Assembly: GCA_033239005.1 (NCBI GenBank)
Contig: BSQZ01000039.1
Coordinates: forward strand, 3,025,816 to 3,089,815
Reading direction: 5' to 3'
Origin: Lamellibrachia satsuma
Taxonomy: Eukaryota > Annelida > Polychaeta > Sabellida > Siboglinidae
Length of the DNA: 64,000 nucleotides
In this document: in pieces, positions 22,641-45,689 of the stretch
How the letters are laid out: each line of letters starts with the position of its first letter
Numbering within the stretch: the stretch's first letter is position 1
Program-made: the position numbers and the translations under genes
The notes under the pieces: model-generated
Told to the model about the DNA's origin: nothing
What the model saw: the letters and a program-made list of their open reading frames with translations, nothing else
The model's database searches: none

Positions 22641-22959
22641 TATCAATGTGAATCACGAAGTAATATTCATATCAACAAGAGGGAGATTAACCTAGAAGGA
22701 AAAACCATTAATACAAGGTAATGGGAATAACGAGGGGACGCTGTAAACTCCAATGTCGTCCCACGTTGTAACTGCAATACACATGTCAATGCTAGTAGCT
22801 TGGTTTATCTCCCGGCCATCTCTCGTTTGTTTCTGTATTCTTAATGTATTCCCTCTGCTATCTACTTCCACTCTGAATGACATCTCTCTTGTCCTCCTTC
22901 TATCGGTCACCTGTCGTCACACACCCTCTCTCCCTCTTCATCATACTGTAACTCTATAA

Positions 22960-23565
22960 ACATCCAACGATCCCTTCCTCCCGCGTTTCCTTCCTCGTCT
23001 CTTCTTTCTGCGGTCCCCATCCTGTTTTTCGACTTCCCCAACCATTCCTCCAGCGTACACCATCCTTGCCGGCCACCCTTTCCAGCCCTACCTCCCAACT
23101 TTCACAACCCTTCCTCCCACCTTCCCAATGCCTTCTTCCAGCCATCTCCATCCTGATTCCCGCTTACCCCAATCCCTTCTTCCTGAGCTCCCCTTTCCTG
23201 CTTCACGCCTATGCCAACCTTTCCTCCCACCCTCACCATTCCTGTCTCCAGCCTTCCGCATCATTCCCATCCCTTTCTCCGATCTTCACAATCCATTCCT
23301 CTCGTCTTCCCCATCCCTTCCTACATATTTCTCCATCCCTCAATCGGGTCTTCTCAATGCATGTTTCTCGCCTCTCCCATTCTTACCTCCCGCCTTCTCC
23401 ATCCCTGCTTCCCGTCTTCCCAATCCCTTCCTTCAACCTTCCCATTTTTTTGCAGCCTTCCCTATCCTTCCCTCGCGGTTTCTACATCCCTTCTTCCCGC
23501 CTTACTTTCCCTATCCCTGCCTCCCGCCGTCCATCGCCGTCCCCCGTTCGGAAACGGAAATCGTC
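22960..23565. repeat. pyrimidine-rich degenerate minisatellite (CT locus 1)
   Basis: The unit resembles CATCCCTTCCTCCCGCCTTC and is the reverse complement of the purine arrays at 3,740 and 52,190. The proline/serine-rich open frames here are artefacts of base composition. Confidence 0.9.
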
Positions 23566-24189
23566 TTACGATAAAAGCCACTGTGTATTAGTCAGTTTTG
23601 CTGCAAACGCCAGACGCCGATTCAACCCAAAAAGATTCCCACTAAAATATGATATCGCGACACCAGCCTCTTTTTACTAATTCAAATGTTTGATGTGTCA
23701 CTCTCTCTGTCACTTGGTGGTAAATATACTATTGTAGACGGAACTCTCTTATGTAACATGCCTTAGTTGAAACAACGGCTGCTTGTATGTATGCACTGTA
23801 GTGGAAACAAAAAATAGTTCTAGTATCGTTTACTTCTTTAGTAAAACATATGTTTTTCTTTATTTACAGCATATTTTAAATATTCAAACACTTCAAAACA
23901 TAGAAGAATGAAACGGCCAAACACATACTACTGTGTAATTTGGTGGTGTTATTGGCTGCATTATCTGACATCCATGTCCACTTTAAACAAGGCAACATAG
24001 CATTACTTAGCTGTGTCGGAGCTTACGGGATATGTGGTAGCAACGCCAATTTTCATTCAAAATTATCTTTGATATTTGCTCCATTCGGTCATTGAGTCTT
24101 GTCCCATTCCACACTGACTGTCTTTCCTGGTTCGTGTCCCTGACACAGTTTATGTGTAGCATAATCTGAAGTTGTTCTTATTTCGTTAA

Positions 24190-24920
24190 TAGCAGTTACA
24201 AATAGCAATGCACACTGCTGTTTAGTTCAAAACCACTCGCTCAAAAATAATTTGAAACGTTTGATAAGGCTTCGTCAGGTGGGGCAAAATTCAACAATTT
24301 CGTTATTTCTCTAAGCAGTGCTGTGAACGTTTTTGTTGCAACTAAATTTTGGCTACAGTTAAATAGGGACGACCTAGTTTGTGAGTCAAATGGATACTAC
24401 GTATTTGCCCCTTGTGTAGACAATTATTTTGATCTGCTTAGAACATCAGGTAGATGTAAACTATCTGTTTTGCGTTTCATTCCGAAGTCAGATGGTTCTA
24501 ATTTCCTTTCCTGAATGTCGTTGTGTGTCGATTTTTTTCTAAAATGAATTTATGGATTATTTTGGAACAATGATTTGTCTCATCGTTGACCCCACCTTCC
24601 CTCTGTGAGAATCATAGTGGTGGGCGTAGCGAACAACGGTTCCTGCAGTCAACACGCATGGCTCTCGACACGCGTGACTGAACAGACTGCCGACTGTACA
24701 CTTTGTTTCACATTGGATCATCACATGTTAAAATAATTATCACCCACATGGATTCCTTCAGACATACTGTCACCAAGTCCCGACATGTGATTCACCTGTG
24801 TTGTTGCATATTGTTTGCGAAGAAGGCAGCCAAGATTTAGTTGTACCGGAGTATTTTGCAAAAATGTTAACCACATAACAAATAATGTCACTGGTATAAA
24901 GTTCACATGCACACGCACTA
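24190..24920 (+). repeat. dispersed repeat with family X, copy 2
   Basis: This contains the AAATTTTGGCTACAGTTAAA block shared with 19,190-19,760 (reverse) and 29,960-30,290. It is followed by GACACGCGTGACTGAACAG and GAAGGCAGCCAAGATT, shared with copy 1. No coding function is recognised. Confidence 0.6.
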
Positions 24921-26339
24921 AGCTTACACATGCACATCGTTCACAGAGGTGTATATTTGTTTGCTTTACGTGATTTTACCTTCGTAGAATTAATATAAAG
25001 CAAACGTGATTATTGGCGTATTCTTCAACTCTAAGCCATTCAAAGGTTAAGGACATGTTCAATGAATAGTTATTCGATGTACATATGAAGTTATACTAAT
25101 TTAGATCATACACAATTATTATGAGATAAAATAAATTAATGTGTGCAAATCTCGTATCAGTGTGTTGGTGTCACCCGAGATGAAACTAATTATAGTAATT
25201 TACGAACATTGTACTATTTTGATAACCGTCTCCTCAACATATATCGCCCTTCTTAAAAGCTGACCATAGATCCCCCCGCCAATATTTGACCCTGTTCCAC
25301 CTACTCTCACAGAATCACAATGGCGCGTGACCATCCACAAGGCAGACACACGTGACTGCCGACACGCGTTAGTGAACACCCCGGGTTACTGTACAGTTCA
25401 GGTCAAAGCTCTGCGAACAGTTCACTACTGCCGTGTTGCCAATGACACAGTTTATTAGTAAATAACTTGAAGCCAACCAGTGTAGTGCGTATACAAAATA
25501 TTAGAGTTTATTGGCGTGCCGTTTAACAGGTGAGTTTGCGAGTAGCTCTGTCTAATAAATGAGTTCCTGACGTGCGAATGAAGGCTAACCATATCACTTA
25601 ATGAAGTGTCACAATGGTCACGATATATGGAATGTCTATATGCGTTTTAGTTACCTATCGTCGCGGCGCTTTTCTGTGTCGTGTCACACGCTCTATTAAA
25701 CTTGGTAGCAAGCGCAAGTGGAGCCGTTTAACACATTCTAACGTAGTTTGTGTGGTAGTGAAATAGGATTTTGAGACAACCAATTGGGAAAACAAACAAA
25801 CGTACCTTATTTGAATAATTGTATATCATCACAATAATGTTTCAGTCGGGAATGTTTCATATTGATAAATGTGCGTGTGTTGTATTTCTGTTATAAATAG
25901 CCTACTTACAGTAATGAGCAAAGGGTGTATACATTGGATTATTCGCTACTCCCTACAATAACGCACAACGAAGGGTTTGGCTGCGTAAACTTTCGATACC
26001 GATTGATCACAGAGTTCAACTGCGTCTTTGTATTGAAATATGACGCGTTATTACAAGCTGTTGGGGGGGGACACAATTATACTTCCTCTTACGAATGTTG
26101 TGCCTAAAATAGGCATGTTGGACTATTGATTGCCTTCACCAGGAAGTAACTGCGGTGGCGTATCAAGGGTCTAGCAAAGGGGGGAGGTCAAAGGGGAGGC
26201 CAGGGGGGGCGAGAGCAAACCTAGTCACCCATTAGTTTACCATGCTACTCTATATGGCTCGTTTATACATCATAAGATTATCCCATTATTTATGACGATT
26301 AAATAAAATATTCTGAAAGTGAAAAAACGTTAGTCACAA

Positions 26340-26575
26340 GTACACAGAGCTGGTGACTCGAATCCTCAAGTAATCCGACGACACTTGTCGCACTAGTAAA
26401 AGACTTGAGCATTTGGGACTTAGGACTTACTTGAGACTTGTCAGCCGACGAATTCCTTCTCGAGAGTTCAATTCGTACCTGTATAAAATATACACGGTTA
26501 TTGCACGTTTAAGGGATATATATTGGAGGATATATATTGGAGGCTTGAATTGGATGGCCTGGGACTTCACTCCTT

Positions 26576-26639
<64 letters not shown>

Positions 26640-26800
26640 ATCCTTGACATGGATTGCATGCTGGTGGCTTGAAACAAAAACCATTTCCAACAGCTCTGAG
26701 AATTGATGGAAGTATCAAGTTATTGACCTGCACGTCAAGTGAAGTCTCAAGTCAACGACGTCCTAGTGCAAGTCGAGTGACTCACCTGGTGTTGTTGCGT
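26340..26800. mobile_element. candidate MITE with ACTTG-rich inverted ends
   Basis: The left end (26,390-26,450) is rich in ACTTG/GACTT motifs. The right end (26,730-26,790) is rich in the complementary CAAGT/AAGTC. Between them lies a (TA)n tract at 26,577-26,636. Inverted arrays of this kind are typical sub-terminal repeats of DNA transposons. A similar right-end array occurs at 31,850-32,000. No transposase is present. Confidence 0.5.
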
Positions 26801-26979
26801 ATTGTTTGCGAATACGGCAGCCACGATTTAGCAAGTTTTACCGGAGTATCACCATTTGGCAAAAATGTTAACCGTATACCAAATAATAACTCTGGTAAAT
26901 TTCACATGCACACGCACTAAGCTTATAATAGCCAACATTGTTATTTTTTTATTACCGCCTCCTCAACATACATCACCCT

Positions 26980-27690
26980 CCATAGAAGCTGACCATAGAT
27001 CCCAACGCTAACGTTTGACCCGCCGTACCACCTCCACTCACAGAATCACAATGGCGCATGATCGTTCACACGGCAGGCACTCGTGACTGCCGATACGAGT
27101 GAGTGAACAAGCCGAGTTAAAGCGCAGTTCAGGTCAAAGCTCTGCGAACAGTTCACTACTGCCATATTGCCGATAACACAGTTTATTAGTAAATAACTTG
27201 CAGTCAACCAGTATAGTGCGTATACAAATATCATAGTTTATTGGCGTGTCGTTTACCAGGTGAGTTTGCGAGTAGCTCTGTCTAATAAATGAGTTCCTGA
27301 CATGCCTGACTGAAGGCTAACCATATCACTTAATAAAGTGTCACGATATATGCAATGTCTATATGCGTTTTAGCTACCTATCGTCGCGTGTGCCTCCATT
27401 TGAGAGCGCCGCTTTTCTCTGTTGTGTCACATGCCCTATTAAACTTGGTAGCAAGCGCATGTGGAGCCGTTTAACACATTCTAACGTAGTTTGTGTGGTA
27501 GTGAAATAGGATTTTGAGACAACCAATTGGGAAAACAAACAAACATACCTCATTTGAATAATTGTATATCACCACAATAATGTTTCAGTCGGGAATGTTT
27601 CATATTGATAAATGTGCGTGTGCTGTATTTCTGTTATAAATAGCCTACTTATAGTAATGAGCAAAGGGTGCATGCATTGGATTATTCGCC
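26980..27690 (+). repeat. third copy of the D1/D2 right part
   Basis: This is collinear with 25,250-25,960 and 30,510-31,220, from GCTGACCATAGATCCC to GAGCAAAGGGTG.ATGCATTGG. It ends where the D2 RT fragment begins. Confidence 0.75.
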
Positions 27691-30600
27691 GTGGGCGTCT
27701 CTTCGCAATCTCTAAAGCCACTTTGATTCCACCATCTGTTCAATGCTTGATGTTGTCAACCCATCCCATTTTCCTTACCACTTCGGTTTTGTCTTGGTAG
27801 ATCTCGTTATATGCTGGTAGGTAACTTACTATCTGTTCTTCTTTTCCAACGGACCTACGCACCCAGTTTTCTTCTAATGATGAACAAAACAGACCTTCTT
27901 TCAGAACTCCTACTTGTCTTTCTCTCTGTTCAGATTATCATGGGAATTATGTGCCACTTCCACTTATTGAATGCGTGTATACATTTATCAACCTAATTAT
28001 TGGGTGTTCAGGACACACTGCCACACTGAGCAACTCTCCAGACAAAAGAGTTCACCAATCCCTTCTTCAAGCTTATACTTATGTCGTCGTCTTTCCAGAT
28101 GTTAACAAGGTCCCTTGTAATGATTTTCGCTGTAGCCATTATTATTACTTTGATTTTTTTTTCTCATATTATATATTTCATTCTAATCATTGAGCTTAGG
28201 TATTTGAACTTTGGCACCAGTTCAATCTCAGTCTCGTCCACCCGTACTGGATCTATTCCATTATGAGCCATTACATTTGTCTTCGCTTAATTGATTTTCT
28301 GACTGAAACACTCACTGTTGTTGCCATCATGGCCATATCATCTGCGTACCGAAGAATCCATACAAATTTTACTCCAACAACACAACCATATCTTCTTATA
28401 CCAGGCGCATGCTTTTCTACTCGACCACGTAGAAAAGCATAAGTGCTAGTAAACATCCTTGTCTAGCATGTTTCTCAAAGGGACGCTCTTCTGACTGTTC
28501 GTCGCCTACTTGTACGACACCAGTTGATTTATTTTATAGCTTTCGTACAAGCAACACCAGGTGTTTGAGTACAACACATTCCTGCATGGATTCCACATGC
28601 ACAATGTCGGCCTGTATCAAAAGCCTTGGTGTAATCTTGGTGTAATCAATGTGATCCACGAATTAATATTCATAGCAAAAAGAGCGAGATTAACCTACCA
28701 GAAAAAAAAACCATTAAACCATAATAATAATAACAATAATAATAGGAATAACGAGGGGCCACTGCGTACTCCAATGTCGTCCCACGTTGTAACTGCAATA
28801 CACATGTCAATGCTAGTAGCTCGGTTTATCTCCCGGCCATCTCTCGATTGTCTCTGTGTTCTTAATGCATTCCGTCTGCCACGTACTTCCACTCTGATTG
28901 ACATCTCTCTTGTCCTCCTTCTATCGGTCACCTGTCGTCACACATCCGCTCTACCTCTTCATCATACTGTAACTCTATAAACTTGCAACGATCCCTTCCT
29001 CCCGCGTTCCCTTCCTCGTCCCTTCTTTCTGCGGTCCCCATCCTTCTTTCCGACGTCACCGTCCATTCCTCCAACGTACATCATCCCTGCCTGCCACCCT
29101 GTCCAGCCCTGCCTCCCGACTTTCACATCCATTCCTCCCAACTTCCCAATTCCTTTCACCATCCTTCAAAATGCCTTCTTCCCGCCATCCTGACTCTGGC
29201 TTACCCCTTCCCATCCTCCTGAACTCCCCTTCCCTGCTTCACGCCTATCCCAACCTTTCCTCCACCTTCCCCATTCATGTATCCAGCCTTCCGCATAATT
29301 CCTATCCCTTTCTCCGATCTTCCCAATCCATTCCTCTCGTCTTCCCCCTCCCTTCCTACAGATTTCTCCATCCCTCAATCAGGCCAATATCTGTTTCTCG
29401 CCTCTCCCATATTTGCCTCCCGCTTTCTCCGTCCCTGCTTCCCGCTTTCTCAATCCTTTCTTTCAACCTTCCTAATTTTTCCCGCCTTCCCTATCATTCC
29501 TTCGCAGTTTCTACATCCGTGCCTCCCACCTTCCTTTCCCCATCTCTGCCTCCCGCCGCCCATATGCCTTCTTCTTACAACATATTTCAAATCGAAACGA
29601 ACACTTCAAAACATAGAAGAATGAGACTGCCAAACACGTACTGCTGTGTAAATTGGTGGTGTTATTGGCTGTATTGTCTGACATCCATGTTCACGTTAAG
29701 CAATGCAACATAACATTATTTAACTGTGTCGGAGCTTACGGAATATGTGGTACCAACGCCAACTTTCATTCAAACCTATCTTTGGTCCATTTAATGATTG
29801 AGTCTTTGGTATTTGCTCAATTCGGTCATTGAGTCTTGTCCCTTCCCATGCTGACTGTCTTTCCTGGTTCGTGTCCCTGACACATTTTATATGGAGTTAT
29901 GTCTTGCATGATCTAATTGCTGAAATTTTTTTCGTTATTAATAGCAATTACATTTCGCAAAACACACTGCTGGTGTCTGACTTAATTAAAAAACAATCGC
30001 TTTAAAAGAATTTGAAACGTTTGGTTAGGCTTCACCAGATGGCGCCACAATTCAAAGATTAAGTTATTTATCTAAGCAATGCTGTGGACGCCTCTGTTGT
30101 AACTAAATTTTGGCTATAGTTAAATTGGGACAATCTAGTTTGTGAGTCAAATGCATAATACGTATTTGCTCCTGATTGGACAATTATTTTGATCTGCTAA
30201 GAACATAAGGTATATGTGATCTAACTGTTTTGCGTTTCACTCCGAAGTCAGATGTTTCCAATTTTACTTTCCTGGATGTCGGTGTGCAATTCCAAGGTTA
30301 AGGACTTGTTCAATGAACAGTTCTTCGATGTACATATGAAGTTAAAATAATTTAAATCATACACAATTATTGTGAGGTAAAGTAAATTAATTTGTTCCAA
30401 TCTCATGTCAGTGTTTTGGTGTCAACCGACACTAAACTACTCATAGTAATTTATCAACATTGTACTTTTTTGATAACCGTCTCCGCAACATATATCACCC
30501 TCCGTTGAAGCAGCTGACCATAGATCCCCCCGCTAACAGTTGACTCACCATTCCAACTCCTCCTTATGGCGCATGACCATTCACTCGGCAGACACTCGTG

Positions 30601-31359
30601 ACTGCCGACACGCGTGAGTGAACAAGCCGAGTTAATGTACAGTTCAGGTCAAAGCTCTGCGAACAGTTCACTACTGCCTTGTTGCCTACGACACAGTTTA
30701 TTAATAAATAACTTGCAGCCGACCAGTGTAGTGCGTATACAAAAATATTAGAGTGTATTGGCGTGCCGTTTAACAGGTGAGTTTGCGAGTAGCTCTGTCT
30801 AGTACATGAGTTCCTGACATGCGACTGAACGCCAACCATATCACTTAATAAAGCGTCACAATGGTCACGATATATGCAGTGTCTAGATGCGTTTTAGCTA
30901 CCTATCGTCGCGTGTGCCCCCATTTGAGAGCGACGCTTTTCTGTGTCGTGTCACACGCTCTATTAAACTTTATAGCAAGCGCACGTGGTGCCGTTTAACA
31001 TATTCTCATGTAGTGTGTGTGTGGTACTTAAATATGATTTTGAGACAACCAATATGGAAAATAAACAAATATACCTCGTTAGAATAATTGTATTTCACCA
31101 CAACAATGTTTCAGTCGGGAATGTTTCGTATTTATAAATGTGCGTGTGTTGTGTTTCTGTTTTAAATAGCCTACTTACAGTAATGAGCAAAGGGTGTATA
31201 CATTGGATTATTCGCTACACCCTACAATAACGCACAACGAAGGGTTTGGCTGGTGTAAACTTTCGACACCGATTGATCACAGGGTTAAACTGCGTCATTA
31301 TATTGAAATACGAAGAGTTATTACAAGCTGGCGTGTGTGTGTGTTTGTTTGTGTGTGTG

Positions 31360-31394
<35 letters not shown>

Positions 31395-31700
31395 GTGTTT
31401 GTGTGTGTGTGGGGGTGTAAGGTGAGCAGAACGCAGTTACACTTCCTCTTAAGAATGTTGTTCCTACAAAAGGCATGTTGGCCTATTTCAATGATTGCCT
31501 TCTCCAGGAAGTAACTCCAATCTGTCAGCCGGTGGCATATCTAGGATCTTGCAAAGGGGGAGGTCAAATGGTGAGGCCAAAAAGAGAGAGGGGGCGGGAG
31601 CAAACCTAGTCACCCATTACTTTACCATGATACTCTATTTGGCTCGTAATCAATTATACATCATAAAATTATGCCATTATTTCTGACAATTAAGTCAAAT
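27690..31700 (+). repeat. segmental duplication D2
   Basis: Second copy of D1. RT fragment at 27,690-28,640 (minus; frame 28,271-28,456 reads WILRYADDMAMMA, the catalytic box), then CT minisatellite at 28,980-29,575, then the repeat-like right part. A (TG)n stretch at 31,329-31,413 interrupts the end. No host coding sequence is seen. Confidence 0.75.
28980..29575. repeat. pyrimidine-rich degenerate minisatellite (CT locus 2)
   Basis: Duplicate of the array at 22,960, with the same loose unit and similar length. Confidence 0.9.
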
Positions 31701-33125
31701 ATTCTGAAAGTGGAAAAACATTAAAAGCATTTTGGTAATTGAAATTCCTACGCACGTGATGCGTGCCTGTAGAAGGAATTATATTAGGTAGGAATTCAAA
31801 CACAAACCATTTCCGACTTTTTTCTGAGAATTGTGGGAAGTATTAATATATTGACCTGCACGTCAAGTCAAGTCTCAAGTCAACGACGTCCTAGTCCAAG
31901 TCGAGTCCCGAACCATCTATCTGAATTCCACGTCAAGTCGCAATTCAACAAACTGTGCGACTCGAGTCCGATTCAAGTCAGCGCCTGTGACTCGAGTCAA
32001 CAAGTAGGGTAAATACCCCGAGTTCGAGTACCAGGAAGTTAGAAATAATGTATATGTAACTGAGTCGAGACGTTGATCCTACAATGCCAAAGCCTCGAGT
32101 TGTAAAATAAACATGCCTATGGGTAACCTATCCTAGAAATATTGCCACTCAGGACTTGGGCATGTTCTGGACATGATTTAACCCATCAGCCAACAATTTA
32201 CGCAGATCAACGCAACCGAACTATGTTCGCCGGGTCGTGCGCTACGCGTTAATTTTAGAACGTCGTCGAAGTAAATAATAAACACGAAGCTGGGACAATA
32301 ATCAAGGCACTTTTACCTCTGAACTAGGTTTCACACACGCACACATATCTTACTTATGCTGATAGCATAATTTGTTATTGAGACTGCCAAAAATATTTAC
32401 AATGGCCAACTACACAACAGACGTGACTGTGCCTTCTGCGTGAGTAGGGTGAATATTCGTTTCCTGACACCTGAATGAAGAAACCAAGCACGTCACATTT
32501 CAAAATTTGTGAGCGCAATTATCATGAGAGGTTAATTACTTTCACACATGACTTCCTGTATAACCTTCCTGTCATTGAACGATAATAAGAACATAAAAAA
32601 ACAAGTACCGCATACGAAGTGACCGCAATAGTGGTAGCTTCAAGTGGACTCGAAAGCGATAGCAAATATTCATGTGACTCTACCAACTTTCATGTTTTTA
32701 AATTGTAGACGTAATACGTCTTACACAAAGAGATAGATCCATGTGTCGCAGATTAAAAAGTTCATTAGATAATTTTATGAATATATTTTACTGTTCAGTT
32801 AAATGTAAACGGAACATGAAGCCAAGACACGAAACGTAAGTTACAGAAGGCACTTTTATCATTTCTAAAGCATACTTTTCATGATTTCGATGGATATATA
32901 TACCAATCAACAGTTTTAAGTGAACCTTTGTATGATTCATGGAGCATCATTTATTAAATTTGTGTTATGCAATTATCAAGAGAGCATTGTGTAGTGGACC
33001 ATTTTCCCAGTAAAAAAAATCTGCGTAAAAGAAGAAAAACGCATTTTTTATGTCTCTGTGTTTGCTTTCTTCAATACTAACATGCATTGTCACATACTTC
33101 ACATTCCCGGTTATTCCCTCAATAT

Positions 33126-33170
33126 TTACAGATTTTGTTTCTGCATTGACGGATACGAACCCAACATGAC
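33126..33170 (+). pseudogene. relic of an EGF-like exon upstream of gene B
   Basis: The plus frame reads RFCFCIDGYEPNMT, matching the C-terminal third of EGF-a (PFCICFNGYKGP). The first cysteines and the last one are absent. It lies about 270 bp upstream of the gene B signal exon. It is probably a duplicated exon fragment; the short match leaves some doubt. Confidence 0.45.
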
Positions 33171-33437
33171 GTCTACCGTACTGCTTTCAACATAACCAAA
33201 ATTAATATGATTCATACTACTGGAAACTGAAATGGATAGAATGAAACTGGATATATTCTAATAATATACTGAATTCGGTGTATATGGCTTTGCGTAGAAC
33301 TATGCTTATCAAAGGTTTACGGTAGTGACGAGAAGTGTCATGGTTGTTTGTATGGCACAATGACATAATTATATGAACTGTCCCAAAGATCGAACACACC
33401 GCTATGTAAACACGTACTTTTACGTTTTGTTTCAGAT

Positions 33438-42915
<9,478 letters not shown>

Positions 42916-42999
42916 GTAAGATATATTTGGCTTGAAGCCTAATAGGTCCCTAATACAAATATGCCTAGAATATGCAGTTTTATATAATATTAGGAGTTT

Positions 43000-43716
43000 G
43001 TAATTTAACAAGGCTGCCATCCCAAACAACAAGTTCTAGATGGAAAGTGGACAAGGAAGCCTTTGGCTTATCGAGAATCCAACAATTTTATCATATATGT
43101 GTACACCTCCCTTATCAGATATCTGTCAATCCTATTTTTAAACATATTCACCCTGCTAGCATTAACACAATCATTTTGCAGTCTGTTCCATTCATTTATC
43201 ACCCTCTATTAGAAAGAGTACTTTCTCATGTCCAACCTACACTGCACCTTAACTAAAGCTGCTTTGTGTCCTCTGGTTCTACTGCCTTCTTTAAGTTTGA
43301 AGAACATATTCCTATCAACATCCTCATAACCGTTCACTGCTTTAAACGCTTGTATTTCGTCTCCTCTTAGTCTCCTTGTGTCTAGTGTTGTCAAAACACA
43401 TTGTAATAAGCGACTTTCGTAACTAAGGTCTCTCTATTCTAGAATCTTTTTAGTTGCTCTTCTTTGTATTCTTTCTAGCTTGTCTATGTCCTTTTTACGA
43501 TATGGCCTCGATGCTTGAATACAATATTCCAAATGTGGTCTAACTATTGGTTTTTACAGGGCTACAATTAGCTGTTTCTCCTGATACGTGATAGTTCTCC
43601 TAATTAGCCTTAGCATTTGTTTTCCTTTCGATGCAGAAATCCCACATTGCTCTGAAACTTTCATGTCAACACTTAATGTAACTCATAATCGTTTTCTTGT
43701 GTGGTTCTACCTAGTG
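43000..43716 (-). mobile_element. CR1-like fragment, unit 4
   Basis: Minus strand: 3' UTR near 43,000-43,110, then RT C-terminal sequence including GYEDVDRNMFFKLKEGSRTR and RRLRGDEIQAFKAVN. It ends at 43,716, where family X begins. Confidence 0.85.
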
Positions 43717-43719
43717 GCT

Positions 43720-44005
43720 GAACAGTAAACAACACTAAGACATTTTTTCTCAAAGCCCGGAGAGTGGTTGAAAACAATTATCAGATCTTTAGACTTACTG
43801 TCACCAAGTCCTGACTTTTCACTCTTCTTGTGTTGGTATATGCTGTCTGCGAAAACGGCAGTCACAATTCCACCCAAGACATACCGTGGTATCATAACTG
43901 TTCAAAAACGAGTTTACGTTAAATATGGCGTAGTAAATATGCTAACGATGTTCCAAACAATGTCAGATGTTATGTTCGCACACATGTATGAAACTGCGGT
44001 GTAAA
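43720..44005 (+). repeat. dispersed repeat family X, copy 4
   Basis: Shares CTGTCACCAAGTCCTGAC, GCGAAAACGGCAGTC and CATACCGTGGTATCATAAC with copy 1. The following 44,005-45,690 contains no feature I can identify. Confidence 0.65.
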
Positions 44006-45689
44006 CCATATTGCGCTATCGCAAATAACAAAATAAATGTTAATCTTTATCATATGTATTGAATAATTGTATGTGACATTAATACGTTCATATAGTTATA
44101 ACATAAAAGATATAGTTATAACATGATTCACACGTTAGCCTGCCGGGCACATGAGTGACTACCTTCGACATATACTAACTGTATCCGTGATAGCTTTGAT
44201 ATCTCCCATTTTGCGTGCCCACTTTCACGAGATATTGTTATCAGACATGTATTTTAGTCTTAGTAGACGATCAAAAAAATACTAAAACTGTTATAAATTG
44301 AACTTAGATTTAGTACATTTGTGCACATGTTCTCTGCATAATATCACATTCAGAACAAATCTCAACAGTGGCTATGTATGTTTCCAATACACGGTTTCCG
44401 GTCGCAGGTGTCTATGATAGTTATTGTTCATATAGCAAAATAATTATCATTACAAACACGCGTGATGCAAACTAAACGACCCCACACCAGATGAGAACGG
44501 CTACTTGCGTATTGGGCTACTCGTCAGCAGCCAAGAGAACCGAGTCGGTCAGGTGTCAATGAGGGATACAGCTAACCGACAATTCTACACGACACTCCCT
44601 TTTATGTCAATATCATGCGTTATCAATTTCACATAATATATATTTTTCAAAATGTAGGAAATCGTAAGCAGGTTATGGGATACCGGAGAGTAAAATGGAA
44701 ATATTAGATCAAATATATTATATACATATATATTTACCGAGATATATCACTGACATATAAATGCCTAGCTACCTACATGTGCATACTTGTATTCCAAGCT
44801 AAAGCCCATGTTGCTGCAAAACATATTCACATCGTTCCAATAGTGTACGCTATTTTATATTTGCCAAATAATCCAAGTAATTCGAGATAGTGAGTAGTAA
44901 GTAATTGACCATATTAAGACACATATATTGTAGCCTCATATTTTGTATTTGCATTATTATCATGATTTGTCACTTTTTACTATATTTTCTTGACGATATC
45001 ATCGTGTATGAACACCATTTTCTACAGTTATTGTTGTTTTGTCCCTTACTGAGAAACTTAAACAATCTGCATTCATAGCTCAAAGTCATTGGTCACTAAC
45101 GGGTCACACCTTTTTACATGTGCGATATCACAATACGATCGAGCCTGTTATGCGTTGTTCCATATCTCAGATGGGTAATCGTGAATCCAAGGCTCCTTTT
45201 TACATGTAGCTAGTGGAAAACAACGCAATATTTGTTGCTTATGTAGTAGAGCTGGATCAAGACTGAACGAGATCTGCAACTACCTGGAGAATGTGGCTTA
45301 AACAACGACTAACACATTGAGGATTAGACAAATATGGGACAGACCCATGCTTGTCTGGCCTTACCTCTTCATATAGTCTTGACACTGAACAGAACGGCTC
45401 AATCCTACACAATCGAACACTTCCCCGAACCCCCTTTTCTAAACCTAGAAAGCGATATAATTAATTGGTAAAGCTTTGAGCTGAAAACAACATTTCACCC
45501 CTCATTCAAGCGGCAGGGTGGTCCTCTCTCAAACAAAGCGAATTGGCAGGCAGGTATCATTATCCAATATATATCTAAATAAGCCTTGACAATCAGTTCG
45601 TCAATGTTAAGTGTCTGTGTAATGGTAACCACACTGCGTACTTTTTAAAAAGAGTAACTGGGCACCTTACGACCCCAGGCTAACATACT

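Larger units (their letters stand above)
21600..26300 (+). repeat. segmental duplication D1
   Basis: In order: RT fragment, a block with ACTCCAATGTCGTCCCACGT, pyrimidine minisatellite, then long repeat-like sequence ending near 26,300. The same order recurs at 27,690-31,700 (D2). The offset is about 6.0 kb at the left and 5.3 kb at the right, so indels have accumulated. No host gene is seen inside. Confidence 0.75.
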
